Below are positions 1 through 12,000 of a DNA stretch of 64,000 bases, one piece after another; positions within the stretch are counted from its first letter, which is position 1; every line of letters begins with the position of its first letter. A model generated the notes under the pieces. That model was not told the DNA's origin. It searched no databases and was given only the letters and a program-made list of their open reading frames with translations. The stretch spans positions 1 to 64,000 of the forward strand of contig JAPJBO010000438.1 in the NCBI GenBank assembly GCA_030068145.1, read 5' to 3'. The position numbers and the translations under genes are program-made. The stretch comes from Diplonema papillatum (lineage: Eukaryota; Euglenozoa; Diplonemea; Diplonemida; Diplonemidae).

Positions 1-520
1 TGTATGTGAAGCGCAGCAGCGCACCTCGCCCACTTCGTCGCTCCGGAGGCGCGCTGCAGGTTGCGGCTCTGCTACAGTGGCGGCGGCGGAGTTGGCGCTG
101 CAGCGGGCGCTCTGGCCGGCGCTCTGGCCGGCGGGTGAGCTCGTCTCGCGGGGGATTGCCGCCTTGAAACGCTGCGGCCCCTCTTCTTTCTCACGACTGC
201 GCGGCGGCTAGCCACGAGGGGACAATACCACTCACAGCAACAAGCAATTCGGCAAGTGTTCAACAGGATCATAACAAGCGAAGCAGCAAGTGTTCAACAG
301 GATCATAACAACATACCCAATCAGCACCTCTTTCTCCTGCAGCTTGAGACCCGCGCCATCGAAAACGCTAGAATTCACTTGTTGCATGCTTCCTTTCTTT
401 TCTTTTCCCTTTTTGACACCTGCCTTCCTCCGGGGCTGGGTGGGCGGGCGTGTCTATTTTCTATCCTGCAAGTTGCGTCGCGTGTTCAAGGGCGGGGGAA
501 GTCTTAGTTTTCATGTTTAG
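1..520. other. Non-coding, nothing recognised
   Basis: GC-rich left edge with a short duplication at 257-315. No supported gene. Confidence 0.5.
257..315. repeat. Short direct duplication
   Basis: AGTGTTCAACAGGATCATAA occurs twice, 34 bp apart. Confidence 0.75.
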
Positions 521-741
521 ACAGAAGACTGTCTCTCATGGGGGGATAGGCTCGTACACAGAAGACTGTCTCTCATGGGGGGATAGGCTCGTACACAGAA
601 GACTGTCTCTCATGGGGGGATTGGCTCGTACACAGAAGACTGTCTCTCATGGGGGGATAGGCTCGTAGACAGAAGACTGTCTCTCATGGGGGGATAGGCT
701 CGTAGACAGAAGACTGTCTCTCATGGGGGGATAGGCTCGAA
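521..741. repeat. 37-bp minisatellite, six units
   Basis: Unit ACAGAAGACTGTCTCTCATG plus GGGGGATAGGCTCGTA(C/G). Each unit carries the imperfect palindrome AGACAGAAGACTGTCT. The last two units share the GTAG variant. Confidence 0.93.
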
Positions 742-830
742 GATAGTATGGCCCTGACACCCCGTGCAACTTCCCTCCCGAAAAACTGTATTATTGTTCG
801 GGCGGCTTTGTTTTTGCAGACTCCAGACGT

Positions 831-892
831 TTGGGACTAGAATGCAAAGAATCGGTGGCGATACTCTGCATAGCGCCACGACGAGCGGGGGA
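831..892. repeat. Solo copy of the Cys/His-unit start
   Basis: AGAATGCAAAGAATCGGTGG and GCGATACTCTGCAT match the unit starts at 60 and 61 kb with a few changes, without the gene. Confidence 0.65.
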
Positions 893-1458
893 AAACTCGA
901 CCCATCTCGAGCGAATGGGCCACTCCAGGAGGAGAAATCTTCGTGCAATGGTTAAGGTAGCGGTCGGTCAGCGAAGCAACTAACACGCTACCGATTGAGC
1001 GCGTTCGTGACAACAAGCAAATTCGGACTACCCGACTTCGTCAGAATTGAGGCTGCCCGTCGGGGGATGCAAGTCTCAAAAAAGGCTGCTGCGAGGCGTT
1101 ACTCTGAGTATCGAAGCGGAAACGGTCGTCAGAGTGGGTTGCTTTCGAGATCTTGTTAAACAATTGTTATGGCAGGTAAAAAAAAAAGAAACTCAGGGGA
1201 AAAGAAATAAGAAAAAAGGATGGAGCGCAAGAAGTTGAGAAGGTGGCCGACAGAAAAAAGAGCCAAAAGGAAGAGAAAAAAAAAGAAGTAATGTGGAGAA
1301 AGGAAGACTTCAGATCAAATCACAGCATATGGTATTTATTCAGGGGAATGCAAGAAGAAAAAAAGATGAGAATACGACCCTTCTTGAGGTGTGGAACAAC
1401 TTGCTCTTCGCGCAACAGATATGGCAGTATTATTGAGCTGGCCGTTAATAATACAAAT
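893..1458. other. Non-coding, A-rich 1180-1360
   Basis: Purine-rich AAAAAAGAAA tracts. No gene seen. Confidence 0.5.
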
Positions 1459-1693
1459 ACCTACCCCCCCCCCGTGCAGAAGATGGATGAATAATTCGGG
1501 TTTTGGCGGTATCCATCTTAATCAAGGGGGTATCCATCTTAAACACGGGGGCACTGTAGACTACAATGTAGTCGCCTTACACGGGGGTACCTCACCCCCG
1601 TGTTTAAGATGGATTGGCATTCTCGCCCGTTATCCATCTTAATCAAGGGGGTTTGGCTATCCATCGTATGCACGGGGTGGGGGGGGGGGTAGG
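1459..1693. repeat. Nested inverted-repeat (foldback) element
   Basis: The outer arms (CCCCCGTGCAGAAGATGGAT against ATCCATCGTATGCACGGGG) enclose inner arms ATCCATCTTAAACACGGGGG and CCCCCGTGTTTAAGATGGAT (1530-1550; 1594-1614). Several extra ATCCATCTTAATCAAGGGG copies lie between. MITE-like; no clear target duplication. Confidence 0.75.
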
Positions 1694-1820
1694 TAGTACA
1701 AATAATACAATAATACACAACAATACACCAGTACTTTAACGTTAAAATGGGAAACTTTATAATACAATAATACAAATAATACTTACTACAACCAACCCTA
1801 GAACTCCTGTCTGAGTGCGA

Positions 1821-1946
1821 GGGGTTTGCAACAACGTGTTTGGAATGGATATGTGCACAACACCGCACTGCTGGCCCATCAGCGCCGGTCCTTCGAGCCA
1901 CGACAGAGCGGGACCTGAGTGTCCGCATACAGGACAGCGGTATGAG
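1821..1946 (+). repeat. Dispersed repeat R3, copy 1
   Basis: R3 reads TTGCAAGAACGTGCTTGGAA..ATGTGCTCAACACCGCACTG..CATCAGCGCGGAACCTGAGT..CTGCAGACAGGAC. This copy lacks the CACGGACACATTAGGCGG part. Confidence 0.72.
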
Positions 1947-2068
1947 TATAAAAACAGGCAAGTCCGTCACGGGGAGATAGCCCCTTACAACCGTGTCAGA
2001 GCAATCAATTAAAAAACTCAGGGCCCCCCGGCTCTGACTGCGACTCAACTGACTCGTCGTGCCGTTAA

Positions 2069-2151
2069 GCACTGGGTGCTTTTAAGTACACGGATCACAC
2101 GGATCAGCATGCTGCCGTTAAGCAGCGGCTGCCGGCTTATCCTGTGACACC
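2069..2151 (+). repeat. Dispersed repeat R1, copy 1
   Basis: R1 reads CTTTTAAGTACA..CACA..GGATCAGCATGC.. TTAAGCAGCGGCTGCC..GTGACACC. Six copies in the window, all on the plus strand. Confidence 0.78.
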
Positions 2152-2335
2152 TTTTATGCAGTTGGTCGTCATGAATAGACTACATTGTAGAAAGAGTAGC
2201 GTTGGCACTCTTACTGGTTCGTTCCCTCGAAAAAGAGTGCGGGGAAGTAAACCTGCGGGCTGAGGGCAGCGCGTCGTGTATGTCGCGAAGTACCCAGGGT
2301 GCTGGAATGGTGGGAAACCATTAGTTTAGCTTTAG

Positions 2336-2546
2336 TTGGGCTGTGAATCTTGCCGGGGCTTGCAAGAACGTGCTTGGGATGGGTATGTGCTCAACACCCC
2401 GCACCGGTCCCGTCTGCGCCGTGTTTCTTTAAGCCACGGACACATAAGGCGGACCATCATCAGCGCGGAACCTGAGTGTCTGCAGACAGGACAGCAGTGT
2501 GAGTCTGGTTTGTCAGGCGGCTGTTCGTAGCGTAGGGCTGTGAATC
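2336..2546 (+). repeat. Repeat R3, copy 2, with GGGCTGTGAATCTTGC at both ends
   Basis: The 16-bp direct repeat (2339 and 2534) brackets the unit and could be a target duplication. Confidence 0.72.
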
Positions 2547-2964
2547 TTGCTGCCCGGGGGGAAACTAAAAAGGAAAGGCACCGATTTGTAGTGCAAGGTG
2601 CTAAGATAGATAGAAAGGCAGGGGGAAAAAACTAGAAACGAGAGAGCTTCGGAAACGCGAAAGCGGAAAAGGAGAGCAAGGCGGGACGCTGCTGCAGACG
2701 AGAGGTGCAAGGGAAGAACATTCTTTTTTTTTTTCGGAGCTGCGGCGGCTCGCGCCGGCCAACGAACGGGCCAGCATATACAACTGTTATCAATGGGAAT
2801 GAATAAGGTAAAAAGACAATTTGCTCTTCGCGTGTACAGGGAACAAAAGGGCACTTTTTTTCCAGAGTGAACGTTCGCATTTTTTTCCCCTCCCCGTTGG
2901 GCTTCGTTTTGGTGTAACTGTGTAACTATCCTAAGCTATACCCCTAGGATTGGAAGCGGTTTCC

Positions 2965-3200
2965 CTTGTCCCTTAATTAGGATGCAAGGGAATAGCACTA
3001 CGGTTATTACAAAAGAATTCCGTTTGAGGGCACCAGGAGAAGAACACCGCAGAGCTAGAGTGAGGAACCCCATGGACTGAGACTGGTTCGAAAAATCGAA
3101 AGGGCGCGCGCCATGGACAACAATGATTGCACGGGAAGGGGCCGAGAGCAGCGCCGCTTCCAGTGACGGCGAGTGAACGGGCAGAGCCCCAGCCCGAACA
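2965..3200 (+). rRNA. Degenerate rRNA-like patches (SSU 3' domain-like, then LSU 5'-like)
   Basis: AGTGACGGCGAGTGAACGGG with CAGAGCCCCAGCCC (3151-3191) resembles the LSU 5' core. Upstream, AAAAGAATTCCG and GAGGGCACCAGGAG (3009-3048) loosely resemble the SSU GGAATTGACGG..GGGCACCACCAGG helix. Only short matches; extent unknown. Confidence 0.4.
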
Positions 3201-3885
3201 AACCGGTGTGCTACGGATATGAGGAGCGCGGCGCAAGCTGCTTGGGGACACGACCGGCGCCGAGGTAAGACGAATGGTTTGCCACAGGGCTTGGCTCACG
3301 CTGCCGCACACCCACCGACTCAAGACCAGGCGACCAAGAGAAGGAGAGGGACGCGACCCAGAGACCCGGGTTGAGCAGCCTGGAACTAGTGTGATGGACC
3401 TTTCTTCGGAGGGGCTCACGCACTCAAAGTTCGGCTTACACGCACGCCCACCGCAGCTGGCCGCAGCTGGTGTCTGCCGCGGCTGGAGCCAGGACGGAGG
3501 GGACTGCGCCCTCCCTGCTGAGGTCGGCCTGTGGTGGCTTGTCGTGCGCCCTGTGTTGCCCTCATCGCGTCCCCCGCGTGGGATGGAGCGTCTTGCCCGT
3601 TGCTCTGGTCGGCACGCTTCGCTTGTGTTGTGGGCAACCGAACGTCGACAATGACCCTTCGCTAGTTAGAGGATACGCCGGTCGGGAAAGTGGTTGAGTG
3701 CACTGTGTCTTGTGCCGGCGATAATCGGATGGTCGGCCGACAGCGACGGCGATCTTTTGTTTGGAGCTCAAAGTACTATAAGTTTAGGTTGCTCTACGTT
3801 AGCTGCTGATCTGTTGCGGTGCCCTGCGATTGGCAGTGCGGAGAGGCGGCGGTGCCGATGGGGCGCTTTTTTGAGTTTCCGACGA
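3201..3885. other. GC-rich non-coding stretch
   Basis: May continue the rRNA-like patch, but I see no further conserved rRNA core. Overlapping frames in several phases show no domain. Confidence 0.4.
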
Positions 3886-3934
3886 TCCGAATGGACGTAC
3901 AGATTGGTGTCTTTCGACCTCTTTTTTTTTTTTT
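3886..3934 (+). repeat. Dispersed repeat R4, copy 1
   Basis: R4 reads TCCGACGATCC..GTACAGATTGGTGTCTTTCGAC..GTGCTTGTGA.GTTCAGCTT. Ends here in a poly-T run. Confidence 0.75.
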
Positions 3935-3999
3935 TTTTTGGTTTCTTCTTTTTTTGGAGTAAAACGTATGCCAACATAGCCGACTGTTATTAAAGTTAA

Positions 4000-4254
4000 C
4001 CCCTTACGGACGGAGGGGGAGAAAGGTTGTCCAGCGCGCAGAAAAAGCCTTCTGGGGAATCTATGGGTCAAACTCGGAAGTTTTACGACCTTAAAATGAG
4101 AAACCTGGTGCTCCTTGGAAAAGTTTCGGAACACATCTCTTCGCAGCAGCAAACACCGATTTTTTCAGCGTGTCTTTGCTCTGAATCTCCAGTGTCCGAA
4201 CCCAGCGGGTTCTCGCGTTTTCGACATAAATATATCTCCCCCGTCCGTAAAGGG
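4000..4254. mobile_element. piggyBac-like MITE, 255 bp
   Basis: Ends CCCCTTACGGACGG and CCGTCCGTAAAGGG are inverted and lie directly between TTAA at 3996-3999 and TTAA at 4255-4258. TTAA targets with ends starting CCC are the piggyBac pattern. No coding capacity. Confidence 0.78.
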
Positions 4255-4362
4255 TTAAAGTTCGCTCGCCTGGCCATAAAAGAAAAGTCGGAAAGTCTGA
4301 ATGCGCAATTGCTCAGGAGCTCGTCGGAAACCTAACGCGCGATCCAAGCATCTTATGCAACA

Positions 4363-4470
4363 GAAGATATGTGAAAACGGGTTTTTGCCTAGAGGCTTTT
4401 CGTGTTATTCTGATGCTTTGAGCTGTCTTTGTGTCCATGCTTTCAGTCGTCTTCTTAACCATGGTTAAGT
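4363..4470 (+). repeat. Repeat R6, copy 1
   Basis: ATGTGAAAACGGG, TTGCCTAGAGGCTTTTCGTG and CTTCTTAACCATGGTTAAGT; about 90% identical to 15330-15440. Confidence 0.8.
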
Positions 4471-4509
4471 GCGCAAATGGTGTCAGCCGAAGCTGGTAAA
4501 GCTTTGGCG

Positions 4510-4575
4510 CCGCCCACGTTATGTTTGTTTCGCATTGAGTTCTTTTAAGTACATGAATCACATGGATTAGCATGC
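4510..4575 (+). repeat. Repeat R1, copy 2 (5' half)
   Basis: Includes the leading CCGCCCACGTT and ends at GATTAGCATGC; the GCAGCGGCTGCC half is absent. Confidence 0.75.
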
Positions 4576-4578
4576 GTT

Positions 4579-4867
4579 GCCTCGATAGCCAGGTTATCGG
4601 ATGACGTCGTCACCTGCCATTGCGTCGTCAAGGTCGAGCATTTGTGGCGCTAGCGGGATTTGGCTTTCTTGCGATTCCAAAGACTGAGTCGGCGAGTACG
4701 AGGGCGGGCAGGAGTGCCTGTTTTCCACTTTCGAGGGCATTGGTGTGCCCGTGGTCCCCGGTCGTTTCTGAGAGCTGCTTGCCCTCGGTACCTTCTTCTT
4801 CCTTCGATGCTCCCCTGAGTCGGGTGTGGTCGCCTTCGTCTTCTTCCGCTTGCGGCCGGCGTGTCTA
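4579..4867 (-). other. Possible coding fragment between two R1 copies
   Basis: GC-rich island with a minus-strand frame ending at 4594 (TAA-type stop): NARHAGRKRKKTKATTPDSG ... LAPQMLDLDDAMAGDDVIR. It is Lys/Arg- and Ser/Pro-rich, like a nuclear protein tail. No family recognised and no partner exon found. Confidence 0.3.
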
Positions 4868-4942
4868 GCATTGAGTTCTTTTAAATACATGAACCACATG
4901 GATTGGATGTTCAGCAGCGGCTGCCAAACATCCCGTGACACC
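4868..4942 (+). repeat. Repeat R1, copy 3
   Basis: Near-complete; with copy 2 it brackets the 4579-4867 segment. Confidence 0.78.
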
Positions 4943-4954
4943 GCACAAGGTAGA

Positions 4955-5126
4955 TAGAATAGTTGAGTTGCAGCTCTTGACAAAGATAGATGGAAAAACG
5001 AAGGTGTTTTTGTTCTTCGCTTTTTCTCACGAACGGGGGGGTCGGTCCTGCTTTTGGCTTTGTAGGTTCTCCCGACTCCCCAATTCGTGGTTAGCACAAA
5101 CTCAAGAGGTCTAGTCAACTATTCCC
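4955..5126. mobile_element. 172-bp MITE-like unit (second copy of 50553-50724)
   Basis: Same inverted ends (the first two bases differ) and about 95% identical inside. Shared sequence continues past the right end (TGCAGTATTGGCATACTT), so the true element may be slightly longer. Confidence 0.72.
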
Positions 5127-5167
5127 TGCAGTATTGGCATACTTCCAATAAAATAAAAGAAAGCGAG

Positions 5168-5206
5168 AATAATACGAGCCGAGAGCGAGAGAGAGAGAAC
5201 GAGAGA
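5168..5206. repeat. GA-rich simple repeat
   Basis: GAGAGCGAGAGAGAGAGAAC run. Confidence 0.8.
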
Positions 5207-5913
5207 AAAGATGGAGAGGTGGGCGCGGATGCATCTTGCGATCCGTCCCTCGGTTGCGGCTTGATTGAACACCAAAACAAAGAAACGGTGGCGGTAGGAG
5301 GTAGTCTGCGGAAGCATCCGGAGACAGCAGACGCGATGACAATTACAAAAATGAAGATACTCGGATGTGCAGCCCGTACGCAACGCATACAACTACAAAA
5401 TTGGTTCTCGCACGCACCGGCTCGAAGTCACGTGGTACCACTCGAACGGCCTGTTCCGTCCACACGCCGCTGTTATCGCTAGCGTAGGTTCTCACCTCGA
5501 GTGGTCGCCTCCTTTGGACCCACCTCCAAAGTCGGATGGCTCCAGAAAGTCCTTTTGATCCCCAATACTTCGGAGACACAGGCCGCAGAACCAAATTTCT
5601 GTCTTGAGGCGAACTGTCTCTCAAGTCAACTGTCGGGAAGAGAGGACAGGTGCAACCACACGAGGTGAAGAGGAAACTTGAAAACAACCCACGTGGGGTG
5701 CGCAACAATGCGAGAGCAATCCCGAAAGGGACACGCTACCCGATGAGCAGCTCCGCGAGGCTCGTAACACAGCGCAGACGCGACGCGCGTTCAGCTGAAC
5801 CGCAGAGCGAAGCGCCCGCTGTGCAAGCAAGCAGACCCCGCTCTCCCTTTCCTCTCCGTTCCTTCCGCATTTCCGTGGCCTTTGCTGCCTTTTCCCTTTT
5901 CTTTTGACCGTCT
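5207..5913. other. 3' flank of CNOT1-A
   Basis: No gene recognised; presumably holds the CNOT1-A 3' UTR. No canonical AATAAA on the gene strand within 150 bp of the stop. Confidence 0.45.
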
Positions 5914-6016
5914 TCATCCCTGTTTGTTGGGGCCCACGCACGACTGTCCGACGGACTCGAAAAGCTTCGTGATGTCTTCGGAGCTGTGGATGAAGCGCTT
6001 CCTCCAGAAGTTGTAC
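5914..6016 (-). CDS. CNOT1: CNOT1-A exon 11 (C-terminus and stop)
   Basis: Residues 2194-2227. Encodes YNFWRKRFIHSSEDITKLFE then SVGQSC, the standard NOT1 C-terminus. Joined to exon 10 across a 112-bp intron (donor AC|GTATGC, acceptor ACAG|GTAC). Stop TGA at 5916-5914. Confidence 0.92.
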
Positions 6017-9000
6017 CTGTTCGTTGTTGGGTGCGTGGAAGGAGCCTGTTCTTGTTTGCATCTTAACTGATCTTGTGATGTCGTACACATAAAGGGGCCC
6101 AGTCTTTGATACAGAAACGGGGGCATACGTAGGGTTCTTGACAAGCTCGATGAAGGTGATGAGAAGTCCCCAAGGATGCGGACGGTTGACGATGAGGCGT
6201 TCAATCAAGACTCGCGTAACCTGTTCCTGGACAGCTTCTTGCTGTGTCTCATCGGGGTGGCAGGAAAGGAAGAGGTGGAGTACGACGCAGCTGAAGTAGT
6301 GGGTGTGGTTGTTCGGGTATCGCAGCTGGTTGGCCAGCGAGCCCACGAATAGGTAGCGCCCCTCCGGGCACAGGTGGGCAGAGAGGTATTTGAAGAAGTC
6401 CATTCCCTTCGACTCGAGGATGCTCTTGTCGTTCTCGAACAGCCCCAAGCTCTGCACGCCGATGTACAGCACGATCGAGTTTATCAACGGGGCGTTGTAC
6501 TTGCCGACGCCTCCCTCGGGAGCCAGGAAGCGCTCCGGGAGCCCGGCCAGCCAGTCGTCGGGCGCCTTGCCGTTCAGGAAATCGTCGACCTCTTGCAGTG
6601 TGACCGCGGCCTTTGGGTCCATCATCGCTTCCTTGTACTTGGACAGGATGTCTGGCGGGCGGGCAATCTCGGAGAGTCGGTCGACCTTCAGATTCGGCGT
6701 GAACGGGTCAGGCAGCTTCATCGTGCGGGGGAAGCTCGACAAAATGACGTTGCGCATTTGGATGCACGTTTGAGGGATCACGTCACAGAAGCTGAAGTGG
6801 TAGTTGCACAGGAACTCTGGGAAGTCGTGCAGCAGGACGAGAAGCACCTGTGTGGTGTGTGTGTGAGTTCGTTGGGCGTTGGAGGTTGCAATTCCATCGT
6901 CCGGAAGAGCCCAACTCGTTTTCACTCCGTGGCCTTAAAACCGCGGGGTTGAGGTGGATACAATTGACCGAAATAAGAACCAACGCTGGCAAATAGCAGC
7001 AGTGTGTGGATGAAACAGGTCAATCGAACATTAAATCGGCGGTGATCTACGCGGGGAAGATGCATTGTCTTTGGGCCCCGTTGGATAGCAATGGTAACTC
7101 CACTGCTAATACACATGTCCGAATAATCCAACTCGATTCAACTCCGTGGCGTTAAAACCGCGGGGTCGAGGTGGATACAATTGACCGAGGCAAGAACCAA
7201 CGCTAGCAACAGCGGTGTGGATGAATCAGGTCAATCGAGCATTGAATCGGTGGCAACCTACGCGGGGAAGGTCGCTTTTGGGCCAGTTGGATAGCAATGG
7301 TATCTCCCCTGCTAATACATGTGCGGATCGGCAATGCGCACCGCGGATTGTCTCCTCGTGCGTTTCGTAGACAGTGCGCTTCGGTGGTATCAGAGGTCCT
7401 ATTCGGCGCGGTTCAGTTTCCACGCGTTTCTTTTTCACCTTTCCTTTTTTCTTCGTTCTTCTCGACTCGATTGGCAGCAGTCAGTTGTGAGACTGGCAGG
7501 TGAGCAGCGCCACCTCCCCTAGCGAGCTCTCGGATCAAGCTGCGTCTGATGCACCTGTTGTATGGATCGCCTACATACACTCAGCTGCGCGTGCCTTCAT
7601 TGCGAAGGTTACTGCTACGCCCGACTTCTGCCCCACATACTGCACGCGGCTTAATATTTGCGGAGTTGGGGCTTGCACTTATGAAACGACGCAGGACGAT
7701 CAGCGTCGCCCGGTAGAGAAATGCGCGTGTCTAGAGAAAGCGGACCTTCAGGGTTCCCTTGTAAAAAAGCTTCACCGGCTGTGTCAGCTCGACTTTGCGG
7801 AGCGAGGGCTCGAGGAAGCGCAGGCAGTCGACGAGGAGTCGTTGGAAGTGGGGCCATCCGGGCTCGTTTTTGAGGAGGAGCTTGGGCATGAAGATGCGGT
7901 GGGCGATGAGCTCCAGCCAGCCGAATGCGAAGCCGGGCACGCGCGAGGGCGCGAGGTGGTGGAACATGCCCGAGAAGAGGACGAGCATTTCGGTGTTGTA
8001 CGACGCCTCGCCTTCGTGGGACGGGTTGAGCGCGAGGAGCAAGTTCGAGAAGAACCGGAAGAATGGCTGCTGCTTGAACTCGTCCTGGGGCACCTGCCCC
8101 TCCTGCAGCGGCACCTGCGAGAGGTCCCGGGTGCTGGCGAAGTGGTAGTCGTGGTTGTGGATCAGCACCTTCGAGACGACCGAGACGACCTTGTTCACGA
8201 GCGCCACCTCGGCGGCGGCGTTCTTCCCTTCTTCTTTGCGGTCTTTGTCGTCGCCCCATGCGCAGCACTGTGATCGGTTGGATGTTGAAACCGTCGGGGG
8301 AGGAGTCGTTGTTGTTGTTGCTGGTTTTGAGGGACAAAGAAATGCGTAGTTTTGTTTTATTGTTTTCCTTGTTAGTTGTCGACAACTTTTGTTGTATTGA
8401 GGTGTCATTCAGATGTAAATCCAAAGCCGCCCACGTCAAAATTTGTTAAGCATTGAGTTCTTTTAAGTACATGAACCACATGGATTAGCATGCACTATGT
8501 TAAGCAGCGGCTGCCAAAACTTGCCGTGACACCTATGATCAAAGTAAAGAGAAAAGTGAGAAATATTTTTGCGGGGGTCTCGGCCGGTCTGGTAGTTTGG
8601 CTACCTCCATTATTTTACACTCGTTCTCTTCTCTACTCACTAATGTACGTACTTTTTCGCTCTTTTTCTCACTTTGGCTAGCCAAAAAAGACTCCTGTCC
8701 TCCGGTCAGGGTCCCCCAGAACGCGCACGGTGAGCCACCCAGCTGGCCCTAGAACGCACCGAAAATCCAGAAATACTCGAGGGACTGCCTTGTGCTCATT
8801 TCGAAGGAGGCTAGAGGGGGAGAAAACAGTACAACTACAAAGTGGGTCTTTTTTGTTGAACGCTTACGACCCCTAAACCCAGTTTTACCTGTGTTTACTG
8901 GCAGTCTCCTCAAGCATTTCCTACAAAGCAGGTGCTTATACAAAGAAAGTAGTCGTATCCTCCTCCACAGTGCAATTCCGTGAGGAAATCCTTCAGCCCC

Positions 9001-12000
9001 CAACCCAGGATACCCGAAAAAACATCCGGAAGGTCCCGGATGTGGAAATGGTGCAGACTCTCTGATGCTGCTGCCAAAAGTGCGCATCGCTTCGCTGATG
9101 CTTACAGCGTCAGAAAAGGTCGGAAGTGACTGAAGAATGGGGAGCTTCCTCGATTCCTGTCCTTCAGCGGACGGCTTTGACTTCCAGAGAACTGGCAGGG
9201 ATAGGTTGCAAGCGACCCATTGGCACAGCACTCTTCAACTCCGCAAACTGCGAACGAGGGAGATACAACCAGCCACGGTCACATTCGTCAACGCTTCTGT
9301 TCTTCATGTGTAACAGGGTATAAGCCTCCGGGGGAATTTATTTGTTTCTTGTAAGAGCGCGAGGTACTGACACCACCGTCATGTTGTTTTGCTTCGTATA
9401 ACTTCTACGGGTGACCGTTGTTCCGGAAAAGTTTCCTTCCGTGCAAATGCACTATCAAGAAAACGGCGACAAGCACACCTTGATCAACAAGACCATGAGG
9501 TCCGAGAATGCGTCCACGGACTGGAAGATTTGGGGGTGCGTGGTGCCGTTCGGCACGACCTTTCCCTTGCCCTTCACTTCTTCCCTGTGAGTGGTGAGTG
9601 TTTGTTGCAATTGGGTGAGCGCCGACTTGATGAGACCGTCGACTTAATGAGACTCGCGCTACAACACAGCAGCATAACGCAAAAAGAACACTGGATAAAC
9701 CCAGGGGTCTTCCTACATGACTCGCAGAATCATCGTGTTTTGAGGTCGGTGTCTTCTTCGGAATGCAAAAAGAAGGCAAAAGGAGAAAAGGGCTTACTTT
9801 GAGCATCGCCTCACTTCGCTGCAATAGTCTTCGACGCTGATTTCCATCAAGAGTGCGAAGAACTTGTCGAGCATGTTGTCAGCCTTCAGCAAGCCAGCTT
9901 GCTGCAACTTGCTCACGAACTCAGTGGCTTGCGTCTGAGGTTGGCGCTGTTCCCCATCACCGGGCATCTGTTAGCGTGGGTTCAGTTTTGTTTCGGTTCT
10001 CGTTCAAAAGGAAAGCTTGAGTGCGGGCAGCAACTGCGTGTTTTTCCCGTCCGTAAAAAGACGGGTGCCGAATACTGGCAGGATGGGATGCAAGTGTCAC
10101 AAGAGCATGGTGCGAAGTGATGGCATCTGTGCGGAGAACAAGGGTGACGATGATGATCCCACCTGCATGTGTTCTCATCGGTACCGCGCTCGGCGCGTTC
10201 AGGTCTCTTCGTTCTGCATCAGGTCATTGTTCTGGGGTTTCCTGCCGAAAAGAAATGTATATTGTTTTACTTGCTTGCCGTCGACAACATGGTATTACTG
10301 TGGTTGAGTGTCAGAAAAGGAGGGCTACCTGCTGTCTCTTGGTGCAGATCAGGACCCAGTCGCAAAGCAGCTGGAAGACGCGGTCGCGGGTGTCTTGCCC
10401 GCCTTGTCGGGTCGTGACGAGCGACGGAGCGCGCACCGTGGGGCGGCGGAGACCGACCGGCGGCGCCTCGCCGGACGCCTGCTTGGCGAGCGAGATCGGC
10501 GTCGTCGGCGACGAGAGCGGCTCGTGCGGGGCCCGCAGCGGCGCTGGCTGCTGCTGCTGCGGCGGCGGCGTCTGCAGCTGCGGCGTCACGGGGCTCGGCT
10601 GCTGCTGCTGCTGCTGCTGCTGCGGGGTCTGCGGCGGCCGCGGCTGGGTCGCGTCGGTCGGGGGCTGCACGGGGGTCACCGGGGAGGCGGGTACTGCCTG
10701 CGCCGGCGCGGGGGACGGCTGCTCGATCTCCGCCGCGGCGGGCGGCGCGGCTTGCGGCTGCTGCATGCGCGCGGCCTTCGCGATCTTGTCGAGCGCTTCG
10801 AGCGTGCTCCGGAGGTTCTTCTGGCTCGTCAGCTTCTCGTCGACCAGGCACTTCTGCACGATGCTGCCCGCGAACTCCACGATATACCGCGCGGGGTCCT
10901 CCGCCGCCGTCAGCGCCTTGGTCAGATGGCGGTCAAACTCGGGGACGTCGATCAGGTGCAACCGGATGAAGTTCACCGCGATGTCCTTGTTGAGCCATTT
11001 CTTCTGCGACTTCACGAACAGCTTCGTCAGCTCCTCAACGACCTTCGCCTCGACTTTATCGCGGGCGGACTGCAGGATGAAGAGGCAGACTTCGTTCAGA
11101 AGCATCGCGACGTAAAGGCCGATCGGCTGCGGGTTCTTCTGCGCTTGCAGGATCCGGTCGCTGAGTGCGAAGACCTTGCCGAAGACGTGCCGGGCGAAGA
11201 GGACGGCGGTGTCGTCTTTGATGAGGTTCGGGATGTTGCAGAGCAGCTTCCTGATGTTGATGTGCTGCGGCGACTGCGACTCGGTGGTGAAGGTCACCTG
11301 CGTGAGCGACAGCACGTTGCTCCGGTTGCCGTCGACGGGGGGCACCGTCTGGTAGTGCTTCTGCGTCTCGGCCTCGATGTTGTTGAGGATCGTCTCCAGT
11401 TTTTCGAGGGCCCGCGACTGCTCCTGCGTGAAGGGCGGCTCCTTTTCAGCGGACCGCGACGCCTGCAGCTTGGCGAACTCTTCGTACACCGACTTCTGCG
11501 TGTACAGCAGGCCGTTCCGGGGCCGAAGGGGCTCCGGGAGGGTGCGGACGAATGGGTTTTCCTTTTGGTCATCGGGGAGGACCTCGAATGGCTGGTCTTG
11601 CATGTGCGGCCACTTTCGGGCCTCGTGGTACGCCTTGCGCGTTTTCATGTGGTCTACGAGCTCGCTTTCGAGCTGCTTTGCGGAGGTTTCAGCGGCGACC
11701 TTCTCAACGACGGTGACGGACAGGTCGAGGTTGTCCTTCACCAGGGTGTCGAGCACGTTCTGGTCCATCTCCGGCAGCTCGAGCTTCAGGTGCGCCTTCA
11801 TCGCCTGCTTCAGCGCGTCCTTGCAGGACACCATCGCAAGGTGCGATGCCAAGCAGCGTGACATCTGCCCGCCAGCTTTCACCAGCTTGCTGTCGTCGGC
11901 CTCGGTGGCGTAATCCTTGATAACCTGCGTGTAGGGGGCAAACGGTGCTGTCGTTGTCGGCATTGTGATTCTCGCGATCGCCCCTGCTACTTTTCCCTGC

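Noticed and set aside
940..1015. tRNA-like segment (TGGTTAAGGTAGCGG)
   Set aside because: A box-like match only; no B box or cloverleaf could be drawn.
10117..11861. Large plus-strand frames opposite CNOT1 exon 6 (also 19602-21163, 47679-49475, 40317-41078)
   Set aside because: Antisense shadows of GC-rich CNOT1 exons; no domains.
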